Shown here: one piece after another, positions 1 through 6,098 of the stretch
Layout: every line of letters starts with the position of its first letter
How positions within the stretch are numbered: position 1 is the stretch's first letter
NCBI GenBank assembly: GCA_002421825.1
Contig: DISR01000005.1
Location: 233-9,484, forward strand
Origin: Thiobacillus sp. UBA6205
GTDB taxonomy: Bacteria; Pseudomonadota; Gammaproteobacteria; Burkholderiales; Thiobacillaceae
Length of the DNA stretch: 9,252 nt
Direction: 5' to 3'
Notes under the pieces: generated by a model
Database searches by the model: none
Seen by the model: only the letters and a program-made list of their open reading frames with translations
What the model was told of the DNA's origin: nothing
Program-made: the position numbers and the translations under genes

Positions 1-1668
1 GCCTTCCAGATAGAGGTCGGCGGGGTGGGCCAGGGTGTCGCGGCGTTTCAGCACGCAGGCGTGCGTGGAGCCGGAGTCGAACCACACGTCGAGGGTGTCG
101 CTGGTCTTCTTGTAGGACGCGGCCTCGTCGCCCAGCAGTTCGGCGGCGTCGAGACTGAACCAGGCTTCGATGCCCTGTTGTTCCACCCGTTGCGCCACTT
201 GTTCCAGTAGTTCGGCGGTACGCGGGTGCGGCTGGGCGGTTTCCTTGTGGACGAAGATCGGCATCGGTACGCCCCAGTTGCGTTGGCGCGACACGCACCA
301 GTCGGGGCGGTTGCGGATCATCGCTTCGAGACGGGCACGGCCCCAGGCGGGGAAGAATTCGGTGGCATCCACCGCCTTCATCGCGGCGTCGCGTAAGCCG
401 TTGGCTTCCATGCCGATGAACCACTGGTGGGTGGCGCGGAAGATGATCGGCGTCTTGTGGCGCCAGCAGTGCGGGTAACTGTGCTGCAGTTTTGCCTGCG
501 CGAGCAGGGCGCCATTGTTGGCGAGAACTTCCAGCACGGTCTTGTTGCCGTCCCAGATCGTTTGTCCACCGAGCAGCGGCGTGTCAGCATGGAACTTGCC
601 GTCGTCGCCCACGGGATTGTCGACCTTGAGGCCGTACTTCAGCCCGGCGAGATAGTCGTCGTGGCCGTGGCCGGGGGCGATGTGCACCTGGCCCGTGCCG
701 GCATCCAGCGTCACGAAGTCGGCCAGGATCACCGGCACCTGGCGATCATAGAAGGGATGCTGCAGTTGCAGGCCTTCCAGCACCTTGCCGGGGAAGTCGG
801 TCAGCACTTCGCTCGTGAGCGGGTAGCGTTCGAGGGCGGATGCTGCGAGTTCGCGCGCCAGGATCAGCACGCCCTTGTCGGTGTCGTGCAGCTCGTAGGC
901 AAATTCGGCATGCAGGGCCACGGCCTGGTTGGCGGGCAGGGTCCACGGCGTGGTGGTCCAGATCACGGCATACACCGGCTTGTCCGGCAGACTCACGTGC
1001 AGCCGCTTGGCCAGCTCTTCCTTATCCACCACCTGGAAGGCGACGTCGATGGCGGGCGAGGTCTTGTCCTCGTATTCGACCTCGGCCTCGGCCAGCGCCG
1101 AGCCGCAGTCCACGCACCAGTGCACGGGCTTCGCGCCCTGGTAGAGGTAGCCGGCCTGCTGGATTTCGCCCAGCATGCGGATGATGCCGGCCTCGAACTT
1201 GAAGTCCATGGTGCGGTAGGGATGTTCCCAGTCGCCCAGCACGCCCAGGCGGATGAAGTCGGCCTTCTGGCGCTCGACCTGGCTGGCGGCGTATTCGCGG
1301 CACAGCTCGCGGAATTTGGCCGGCGGCAGGTGCTTGCCGTGGGTCTTTTCCACCATGAGTTCGATGGGCAGGCCGTGGCAGTCCCAGCCCGGCACGTAGG
1401 GCGCGTCGAAACCCGCAAGGGTTTTCGACTTGACGATGATGTCCTTGAGGATCTTGTTGACGGCGTGGCCGATGTGGATGTCGCCGTTGGCGTAGGGCGG
1501 GCCGTCGTGCAGGATGAATTTGGGGCGGCCGAGGGCCTGGTCGCGGATCTGGCGATAGCGGTTCTTTTCCTGCCACTGCTTGACCCAGCCCGGCTCGCGC
1601 CTGGCGAGGTCGCCGCGCATGGGAAAGGGCGTGTCGGGAAGGTTCAGGGTGTCTTTGTAGTCGGCCAT
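1..1668 (-). CDS. ileS: Isoleucyl-tRNA synthetase, N-terminal 556 codons (gene runs off the left edge)
   Basis: Class Ia aminoacyl-tRNA synthetase that charges tRNA-Ile with isoleucine in the cytoplasm and edits mischarged valine. The frame is open for 556 codons from the ATG at 1668-1666, starting MADYKDTLNLPDTPFPMRGD. The HIGH signature lies in NGDIHIGHAVNK (HIGH at residues 65-68). GWDCHGLPIE is at 94-103 and a WCVDC element at 184-188. The CP1 editing domain shows WTTTPWTLPAN (237-247) and HIAPGHGHDD (329-338), where H329 and D338 match the editing His/Asp pair of E. coli IleRS. WFDSGST is at 529-535. The family is about 940 residues long, so the KMSKS loop, anticodon-binding and zinc-binding parts lie outside the window. 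No strong Shine-Dalgarno precedes the ATG. It is the last visible gene of the murJ-ribF-ileS run, 161 bases after ribF, a gap filled by an inverted repeat. Confidence 0.97.
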   Translation of the reverse strand, partial: MADYKDTLNLPDTPFPMRGDLARREPGWVKQWQEKNRYRQIRDQALGRPKFILHDGPPYANGDIHIGHAVNKILKDIIVKSKTLAGFDAPYVPGWDCHGLPIELMVEKTHGKHLPPAKFRELCREYAASQVERQKADFIRLGVLGDWEHPYRTMDFKFEAGIIRMLGEIQQAGYLYQGAKPVHWCVDCGSALAEAEVEYEDKTSPAIDVAFQVVDKEELAKRLHVSLPDKPVYAVIWTTTPWTLPANQAVALHAEFAYELHDTDKGVLILARELAASALERYPLTSEVLTDFPGKVLEGLQLQHPFYDRQVPVILADFVTLDAGTGQVHIAPGHGHDDYLAGLKYGLKVDNPVGDDGKFHADTPLLGGQTIWDGNKTVLEVLANNGALLAQAKLQHSYPHCWRHKTPIIFRATHQWFIGMEANGLRDAAMKAVDATEFFPAWGRARLEAMIRNRPDWCVSRQRNWGVPMPIFVHKETAQPHPRTAELLEQVAQRVEQQGIEAWFSLDAAELLGDEAASYKKTSDTLDVWFDSGSTHACVLKRRDTLAHPADLYLEG

Positions 1669-1686
1669 TGTTAAATTCTAAAAAAG

Positions 1687-1817
1687 TCAGCCACAGAGCA
1701 CACAGGGGTCACAGAGGGAAAAACCAGGGATTCCGGATTGCGACTCGGCATTCTCAAGCAGCGCCATAGGCATGCAGGCGTGGGTTTGCTCTGTGTTCTC
1801 TGTGTCCTCAGTGGCTT
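1687..1817. repeat. Imperfect inverted repeat of ACAGAG-type units between ribF and ileS
   Basis: The left arm (about 1688-1719) and the right arm (about 1785-1817) are reverse complements at roughly 25 of 32 positions without gaps, around a central segment of about 65 bases. Each arm is itself a run of degenerate units: GCCACAGAG, then CACACAGGGG, then TCACAGAGGG on the left; the right arm read on the minus strand gives GCCACTGAGG, ACACAGAG, AACACAGAGC. It fills nearly the whole ribF-ileS gap. Read in the direction of ileS transcription, the second arm is followed by a run of six T at 1679-1684, so the structure resembles a very long-looped terminator. From memory, similar CCACAGAGGACACAGAGG-like intergenic repeats are scattered in many environmental bacterial genomes. 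I cannot confirm family membership or copy number here. Confidence 0.75.
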
Positions 1818-1829
1818 GAAGTCGGGGTT

Positions 1830-2771
1830 TCAAATTTGTCTTGCGGCGAAGAAGGCGCGCGCATTGTCCACGTCGCGCTTGATCTGGGCGATGAGCGCAT
1901 CGAGGTCGGGGTATTTTTCCTCGTCGCGCAGCTTTTTCTGGAAGTCCACGCGCAGGCGGCGGCCATAGAGGTCGTCGCGAAAATCGAAAATGAACACTTC
2001 CAGCGTGGGGTTGCCGTTCTCGTGCACGGTGGGGCGGGTGCCCAGGCTCGCCACGCCCTTGAGCGGTTCGCCGTTCAGTCCGCAGATCTCGACGGCGAAG
2101 ATGCCGGAGAGCGGCGGGCGGTTGTGCTGCAGCTGGATGTTGGCGGTGGGGAAACCGATCTGCCGGCCGAGCTTGTTGCCGTGCATGACATGGCCGGAAA
2201 TGCTGTAGGGCCGTCCCAGCAGCTCGGCGGCATGCTGCATGTCGCCTGCGGCGAGCGCCTCGCGCACGGCGGTGCTGGAGGCGCGCTTGCCCTCGACGCT
2301 GACCGTGGGCAGGGATTCGACTTCGAAGCCGAACCCGGCGCCGGCCTCCTTCAACAGGGTGAAGTCGCCCGCGCGTTTGGCGCCGAAGCGGAAATCGTCG
2401 CCTACCAGCAGCCAGCGAGCGCCCAGCGAATTGACCAACACCTGCTGGATGAAATCGTCAGGGGAGAGCGAAGAAAACCGCTGGTTGAAGCGGCACACAT
2501 GCAGGCGGTCGATGCCGGCAGCGCGGATCAGCTCGCTTTTCTCGCGCAGGCTGGACAGCCGTGCGGGTGCCTGGGCAGGATTGAAGAATTCACGCGGGTG
2601 CGGCTCGAAAGTCAGCACGCAGCTCGGCAAACCGCGTTTTTCGGCTTCTTCCTTCAGGCGCGCGAGCATGGCCTGATGGCCCCGGTGCAGGCCGTCGAAA
2701 TTGCCGATGGTGACCGCATGCGGGGCGCTGGCGGGGCTGCCGCCGGGTTGCAGGCCGTGGGAAATGCGCAT
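1830..2771 (-). CDS. ribF: Bifunctional riboflavin kinase / FAD synthetase
   Basis: Phosphorylates riboflavin to FMN and then adenylylates FMN to FAD in the cytoplasm. The product has 313 residues, normal for the family. The N-terminal nucleotidyltransferase (FAD synthetase) domain carries TIGNFDGLHRGHQ at residues 21-33 (the HxGH-like nucleotide-binding motif), TFEPHP (54-59), GDDFRFGAKRAGD (124-136) and SSTAVREAL (165-173). The C-terminal flavokinase domain, from about residue 187, has RPYSISGHVMHGNKLGRQ followed by GFPTAN (206-211), the GTRPTV segment (244-249) and a late LEVFIFDF...DLYG stretch. The ATG at 2771 gives the expected N-terminus, but I see no good Shine-Dalgarno upstream. The gene lies 33 bases after murJ on the same strand, so co-transcription is likely. 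The murJ-ribF-ileS order is common in gamma- and betaproteobacteria. Confidence 0.96.
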   Translation of the reverse strand: MRISHGLQPGGSPASAPHAVTIGNFDGLHRGHQAMLARLKEEAEKRGLPSCVLTFEPHPREFFNPAQAPARLSSLREKSELIRAAGIDRLHVCRFNQRFSSLSPDDFIQQVLVNSLGARWLLVGDDFRFGAKRAGDFTLLKEAGAGFGFEVESLPTVSVEGKRASSTAVREALAAGDMQHAAELLGRPYSISGHVMHGNKLGRQIGFPTANIQLQHNRPPLSGIFAVEICGLNGEPLKGVASLGTRPTVHENGNPTLEVFIFDFRDDLYGRRLRVDFQKKLRDEEKYPDLDALIAQIKRDVDNARAFFAARQI

Positions 2772-2804
2772 GTGCGAGTTGACTAAAAAGCTCGATTTTA
2801 CCGG

Positions 2805-4340
2805 CTATGCGGCCCGGCGGTAAAACTGTGCAGGACGGATGCCCATGATGAGGAGCGCGACGAAATACACGCCGGCACCCAGCAGTACCATCCAGCCAAG
2901 CTTGATGACGCGCGGCAGGAAACCGGGCTCAAGCCAGGCAGCGTCCGGGCCGTGCACCCAGTACAGCGCCCCGCACATCAAGAGCACGGCGGTGACGATC
3001 TTGAGCATGAATGGGCCCCAGCCCGGCTGCGGGGTGTAGATGCGGTGCCTGCGCAGCAGGAAGTAGAGGATGCCGGCGTTCATGCACGCACCCAGGCCGA
3101 TGGCGAGCGCGAGGCCGGCGTGCTTCAGGGGAATGATGAAAGCCAGGTTCATCATCTGGGTGGCGACGAGGGTGAAAATGGCAACTTTCACCGGGGTGCG
3201 GATGTTCTGCCGGGCGTAGAAGCCGGGAGCCAGCACTTTCACCATGATCAGGCCCAGCAGGCCCAGCGAATAGGCAAGCAGGGCCTCGCGCGTCATCCAC
3301 AGGTCGTGCGCGCCGAACTCCCCGTAGAGAAACAGCGTGGCGATCAGCGGTACCGACATGACCGCCAGCGCGGCGGCAGCGGGCAGCGCCAGCAAGAGGG
3401 TCAAGCGCAGGCCCCAGTCGAGCAGACGCGAGAATTCCCCGGGCGACTCGTCGCTGTAATGCTTGGCGAGCGAGGGCAGCAGCACGGTGCCAAGCGCCAC
3501 GCCCATCATGCCGGTGGGAAATTCCATCAGGCGGTCGGCGTAATACAGCCAGGACACGCTGCCGGTGTCGAGGAAGGAGGCGAAGATGGTGTTGATGAGC
3601 AGGCTGATCTGTGCCACCGATACGCCGATGGTGGCCGGGCCCATCAGCAGCAGGATGCGGCGCACGCCGGGGTCGGAGAAATCCAGGGAGAATTTCGGCA
3701 GCATGTTTAGGCGATAGAGCGCGCCGAACTGCATGGCCAGCTGCAGCACCCCGCCCAGCAGCACGCCCCAGGCCAGGGCCAGAACCGGCGGATCGAACCA
3801 GGGCGCGGCCACGGTGGCGGCCAGGATCAGGGACACGTTCAGCAGCACCGGGGTGAAGGCGGGCACTGAAAAGCGGCTCCAGGTGTTGAGCACGCCGGCG
3901 GCCAGGGCCACCAGGGACATGAAGGCGATGTAGGGGAAGGTGATGCGGGTGAGCAGGACGGTGAGGTCGAACTTGGCCGGCTCGTCGGCAAAGCCCGGCG
4001 CGCTGATGTAAACCAGCAGCGGCGCGGCCAGCACGCCTGCGGCGGCGACTGCGGCCAGCGCCAGGGTGAGGAGTGAAGCGGTCTGGTTGACGAGGCGGTG
4101 GGTGGCCTCGTCCCCGTGCCGGTTCTTGTATTCGGCCAGGATGGGCACGAAAGCCTGGGAAAAGGCGCCCTCGGCGAAAAGCCGGCGCAACAGGTTGGGC
4201 AGCTTGAAAGCCACGAAGAAGGCGTCGGTCATGAGGCCGGCGCCGAAGGCGCGGGCGATCAGGAGGTCGCGGATGAAGCCGGTAATGCGGGAAAGCAGGG
4301 TAAAGCTGCTGATGGTGGCAAGCGCTTTGAGCAGGTTCAT
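2805..4340 (-). CDS. murJ: Lipid II flippase MurJ (MviN)
   Basis: Inner-membrane MOP/MVF-superfamily transporter that flips lipid-linked peptidoglycan precursor (lipid II) to the periplasm. The product is 511 residues, the same length as E. coli MurJ, and almost wholly hydrophobic, consistent with 14 transmembrane helices. The N-terminal helix has SRITGFIRDLLIARAFG, and the residues reported as essential in E. coli MurJ appear at identical numbers: R18, R24, D39, R52, R270 and E273, the last two within YYADRLMEFPTG. GVALGTVLLPSLAKHY follows, as in typical MurJ. The ATG at 4340-4338 has a modest AAGG six bases upstream. It is the first gene of the minus-strand run and diverges from rpsT. I could not find a convincing promoter for it in the 148-base divergent region. 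Confidence 0.96.
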   Translation of the reverse strand: MNLLKALATISSFTLLSRITGFIRDLLIARAFGAGLMTDAFFVAFKLPNLLRRLFAEGAFSQAFVPILAEYKNRHGDEATHRLVNQTASLLTLALAAVAAAGVLAAPLLVYISAPGFADEPAKFDLTVLLTRITFPYIAFMSLVALAAGVLNTWSRFSVPAFTPVLLNVSLILAATVAAPWFDPPVLALAWGVLLGGVLQLAMQFGALYRLNMLPKFSLDFSDPGVRRILLLMGPATIGVSVAQISLLINTIFASFLDTGSVSWLYYADRLMEFPTGMMGVALGTVLLPSLAKHYSDESPGEFSRLLDWGLRLTLLLALPAAAALAVMSVPLIATLFLYGEFGAHDLWMTREALLAYSLGLLGLIMVKVLAPGFYARQNIRTPVKVAIFTLVATQMMNLAFIIPLKHAGLALAIGLGACMNAGILYFLLRRHRIYTPQPGWGPFMLKIVTAVLLMCGALYWVHGPDAAWLEPGFLPRVIKLGWMVLLGAGVYFVALLIMGIRPAQFYRRAA

Positions 4341-4379
4341 GCAGGCCTTGAGCGGGTATTTTCGGGTTTTATGTCGGGC

Positions 4380-4409
4380 TTGCCGCGAATTCGATTTTTC
4401 CCTTATAAT
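4380..4409 (+). promoter_or_regulatory. Sigma-70-type promoter of rpsT
   Basis: A perfect TATAAT -10 box is at 4404-4409, with TTGCCG (4 of 6 to consensus) at 4380-4385 and an 18-base spacer. Transcription would begin near 4416, leaving a leader of about 70 bases before the rpsT ATG. The murJ start is only 40 bases to the left on the other strand. Confidence 0.75.
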
Positions 4410-4488
4410 CTCACGCTTTATTGCATTCTGCTATCCGATTTATCCGGGTTTTCCCCTGCGGAAGGCCTGTTTTCAGGAGTCCATTTAA

Positions 4489-4752
4489 ATGGCAAATACC
4501 GTTCAAGCCCGCAAGCGCGCCCGCCAGGCTCTCGTTGCGCGTGCACACAACATGGCCCAGCGTTCCGAACTGCGCACCGCCATCAAGAAGGTCCGCACCG
4601 CGATCGCCGCCGGCGACAAGGCCGCCGCTGCCGGCGTGCTCCAGGCTTCCATGAGCGTGATCGACAGCATCGCCGACAAGAAGATCATCCACAAGAACAA
4701 GGCCGCTCGCCACAAGAGCCGCCTGGCCCAGGCCATCAAGGCCATGGCCTGA
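4489..4752 (+). CDS. rpsT: 30S ribosomal protein S20
   Basis: Primary 16S rRNA-binding protein of the small ribosomal subunit. The product is 87 residues, the normal length, beginning MANTVQARKRARQ, where a family start of MANxxxAxKRxRQ is typical. It is Lys/Arg/Ala-rich and contains the expected RSELRTAIKKVR and KKIIHKNKAARHKSRLAQ segments of the S20 three-helix bundle. A strong AGGAG at 4475-4479 stands nine bases before the ATG. The gene is monocistronic: its own TATAAT promoter lies upstream and an intrinsic terminator begins 20 bases after the stop. S20 is translationally autoregulated in E. coli; nothing in this leader proves that here. The divergent rpsT/murJ arrangement is a recurrent proteobacterial layout. 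Confidence 0.97.
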   Translation: MANTVQARKRARQALVARAHNMAQRSELRTAIKKVRTAIAAGDKAAAAGVLQASMSVIDSIADKKIIHKNKAARHKSRLAQAIKAMA

Positions 4753-4772
4753 ACGGAACTTGTTGAGCCGGG

Positions 4773-4799
4773 AAAACGCCGCTAAATGCGGCGTTTTTT
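4773..4799 (+). terminator. Intrinsic terminator of rpsT
   Basis: A ten-base-pair stem AAAACGCCGC / GCGGCGTTTT (4773-4782 with 4788-4797) around the loop TAAAT ends in a T run at 4794-4799. It begins 20 bases after the rpsT stop codon. Confidence 0.92.
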
Positions 4800-5108
4800 G
4801 TTTTGGCGTTAGCCGCTCCGGTGCCTGCGGGGGCGGAACTGGCTTGACGCGACGACCGGCACTTGAGCCTTTCGCGGCTCCCGGATGCAAGCAGGGCGAA
4901 TGGTCGACGCGCGCGATGCTTGCGGCGGAAGGCACGCTTGCCAGTCTTTCGGCCCGGTCGCCGGACCGAAAAATCTGCCCCGGGAGTTCGTGCGGCGAAT
5001 GAGGTGCCGCTTCAGAGGGATTTGGCATGCGGCAGGGCCGTGCCGGTTGCCCACGCGTTTGATGCGCTTTCCGCGGCCATTCCGGGCGGCTTGGGCAGGC
5101 GGACAAAA
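4800..5108. other. Gene-free stretch between the rpsT terminator and the sodB control region
   Basis: I find no coding region I can support in these roughly 310 bases. Open frames on both strands lack a plausible ribosome binding site and give compositionally biased, Arg/Ala/Pro-rich products with no recognisable domain. Two hairpins are visible. CCGCTCC (4813-4819) pairs with GGGGCGG (4830-4836). A stronger one at 4947-4971 has TTTCGG pairing with CCGAAA and an inner CCGG/CCGG stem around a three-base loop. Neither is followed by a T run on either strand, so I do not call them terminators. Confidence 0.55.
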
Positions 5109-5133
5109 ATACTCGACGGTTTCAGTCAACTAT
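5109..5133 (+). promoter_or_regulatory. Putative IscR-type (type 1, Rrf2 family) operator upstream of sodB
   Basis: This 25-base partial palindrome has half-sites ATACTCGAC (5109-5117) and GTCAACTAT (5125-5133, reverse complement ATAGTTGAC). Position by position it agrees with the E. coli IscR type 1 consensus (left half ATASYYGACTR, WWW centre, right half YAGTCRRSTAT) at 24 of 25 positions; only position 10 (G for T) differs. IscR is an Fe-S cluster-sensing regulator. The right end touches the -35 hexamer of the sodB promoter, and the centre falls near -47 relative to the predicted start, so either repression by occlusion or activation is conceivable. The consensus is recalled knowledge; the assignment is inference because no iscR gene is in the window. 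Confidence 0.68.
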
Positions 5134-5161
5134 TGCCCGCGGCCGTGACGACGGCTAGAAT
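5133..5161 (+). promoter_or_regulatory. Sigma-70-type promoter of sodB
   Basis: TTGCCC at 5133-5138 (4 of 6) and TAGAAT at 5156-5161 (5 of 6) are separated by the ideal 17 bases. Transcription would start near 5168, giving a leader of about 130 bases. The IscR-like palindrome directly abuts the -35 box. Confidence 0.68.
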
Positions 5162-5167
5162 TCAGTC

Positions 5168-5298
5168 ACCCTCGGGTTTCAAGCCTAGGTAACCCAACGA
5201 ATCGCCTGCGAAACCCGCTCGCCGCCGCTTTGTGCGGCCGGTGATCCTCGCGCAGAGGTTTCCTGATCACAGATGACAATCAACTCCAGGAGAGAAAC
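5168..5298 (+). promoter_or_regulatory. Predicted structured 5' leader of sodB
   Basis: The untranslated leader holds several inverted repeats. CGGGTTTC (5173-5180) can pair with GAAACCCG (5210-5217), but its GGGTT can instead pair with AACCC at 5191-5195, so the two pairings exclude each other. GCCGC/GCGGC (5224-5228 with 5234-5238) forms a small hairpin. GTGATC/GATCAC (5241-5246 with 5265-5270) encloses a further short stem. The Shine-Dalgarno AGGAG (5288-5292) lies six bases before the ATG and outside these stems. No known riboswitch class is recognised. Confidence 0.35.
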
Positions 5299-5883
5299 AT
5301 GGAACATCAATTGCCCGCTTTGCCCTACGCCAAGGATGCGCTTGCCCCGCACATGAGTGCCGAAACCTTCGATTACCACTACAGCAAGCACCACCAGGCC
5401 TACGTCACCAACCTGAACAACCTGATCAAAGGCACGGAATTCGAGAGCAAGTCGCTGGAAGACATCGTCAAGAGCGCGCCTGCCGGCGGCGTTTACAACA
5501 ATGCGGCCCAGGTCTGGAACCACAGCTTTTTCTGGAACTGCATGAAGCCGAACGGTGGCGGCGCACCCAGCGGCGCGCTGGCGGACGCCATCAACAAGAA
5601 ATGGGGCAGCCTCGACGAGTTCAAGAAGGCCTTCCAGGCCAGCGCGGTGGGCAATTTCGGCTCGGGCTGGACCTGGCTGGTGAAAAAGGCCGATGGCTCG
5701 GTCGACATCGTCAACATGGGACCGGCCGGTACGCCGCTGACCACCGGCGACAAGCCTGTGTTGACCATCGACGTCTAGGAGCACGCGTATTACATCGACT
5801 ACCGCAACCTGCGTCCGAAATTCGTCGAGACGTTCCTCGACCACCTGGTCAACTGGCAGTTTGCCGAGGCCAATTTCGCCTGA
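5299..5883 (+). pseudogene. sodB: Iron superoxide dismutase gene with one in-frame TAG at codon 160
   Basis: Encodes a cytoplasmic Fe-type superoxide dismutase, which disproportionates superoxide to oxygen and peroxide. The start is the ATG at 5299 behind AGGAG. Residues 1-159 are intact: H27 (FDYHYSKHHQAYV), H75 (NNAAQVWNHSFFWN, with the Fe-type Gln at 71), SAVGNFGSGWTWLV (115-128) and D158. The frame then reads DV-TAG-EHAYYIDYRNLRPKF and continues to a TGA at 5881-5883. The full frame would give 194 residues, against 193 for E. coli SodB. The TAG replaces the near-invariant Trp of DVWEHAYY, a single G-to-A change from TGG. Translation stopping at 5778 would lose the fourth metal ligand (H162) and the C-terminal helices, so the short product should be inactive. 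No in-frame ATG or GTG restart follows. Promoter, ribosome site and terminator look healthy, so the lesion is recent or a sequence error. Several neighbours end in TAG, which argues against global TAG reassignment. Confidence 0.93.
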
Positions 5884-5903
5884 TCGGCGAAGGCCGCCGG
5901 CAT

Positions 5904-5962
5904 GGCCTGGCACGTTCCGGTTCGGGCCTTTGGCCCGAGACGCGGAGATGCCAGGCCTTTTT
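5904..5962 (+). terminator. Intrinsic terminator of sodB
   Basis: GGCCTGGCA (5904-5912) pairs with TGCCAGGCC (5949-5957) and is followed directly by TTTTT (5958-5962). The enclosed segment folds into a second stem, TCGGGCC/GGCCCGA with a TTT loop (5922-5938), giving one long interrupted hairpin. It begins 20 bases after the full-length sodB stop, which also supports the longer sodB frame as the original gene. Confidence 0.85.
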
Positions 5963-5993
5963 CAGCAAGCAATCGCAAGGATGGAGGACAACA

Positions 5994-6089
5994 ATGAAAA
6001 ACCCGCTTGATTCGCTCTGGGGCACGTTTGTTTCTGGGTTGGTGCTGACCCTTGTGCTGTACATGGTCGTGAAAAATTTCTTGATCTAG
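5994..6089 (+). CDS. Small single-pass membrane peptide, 31 residues
   Basis: The ORF encodes 31 residues beginning MKNPLDSLWGTF and ending in TAG at 6087-6089. A short polar start is followed by one hydrophobic segment (about residues 9-26, rich in Val and Leu) and a Lys-Asn tail (KNFLI), so it should span the inner membrane once. GGAGG at 5983-5987 stands six bases before the ATG, a strong ribosome site for so small a frame. The stop codon overlaps the AGGAGG of the next gene (6088-6093) and the genes are nine bases apart, so the pair is probably co-transcribed and translationally linked. I do not recognise a family. A small subunit or stabiliser of the downstream Urate_ox_N-type protein is possible but inferred from position only. 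No clear promoter separates it from the sodB terminator. Confidence 0.68.
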   Translation: MKNPLDSLWGTFVSGLVLTLVLYMVVKNFLI

Positions 6090-6098
6090 GAGGCGGCA

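Noticed and set aside
427..1674. 415-codon plus-strand open frame opposite ileS
   Set aside because: It is the exact complement-frame shadow of ileS, whose minus-strand frame carries all the IleRS motifs. The long open run follows from GC-rich codon use, and the product matches nothing I recognise.
1690..1719. CRISPR-like repeat unit
   Set aside because: The ACAGAG units are short, degenerate and contiguous, with no regular spacers. The paired arms are inverted, not direct, repeats.
1836..2786. 316-codon plus-strand open frame opposite ribF
   Set aside because: Antisense to every conserved RibF motif and rich in Ala, Gly, His and Gln as mirror frames usually are; not a gene.
4341..4379. Minus-strand promoter for murJ
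   Set aside because: Candidate -10 boxes such as CATAAA or TATAAG on the minus strand lack a -35 partner at acceptable spacing, so I do not call one.
4411..5106. 231-codon minus-strand open frame across rpsT and the gene-free stretch
   Set aside because: It runs antisense through the rpsT promoter, gene and terminator, and the product shows no domain. The part beyond rpsT does not look coding either.
5776..5778. TAG recoded genome-wide or read as pyrrolysine
   Set aside because: Several neighbouring genes terminate correctly at TAG, no recoding element is evident, and the replaced residue is a structural Trp with TGG one base change away. Local suppression cannot be excluded but is not supported.
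5779..5883. Separate short gene made from the sodB tail
   Set aside because: There is no in-frame ATG or GTG and no ribosome site after the TAG. The stretch encodes only the C-terminal SOD segment.
5185..5913. 242-codon minus-strand open frame opposite sodB
   Set aside because: Antisense shadow of sodB; the sense frame has clear SOD motifs on both sides of the TAG.
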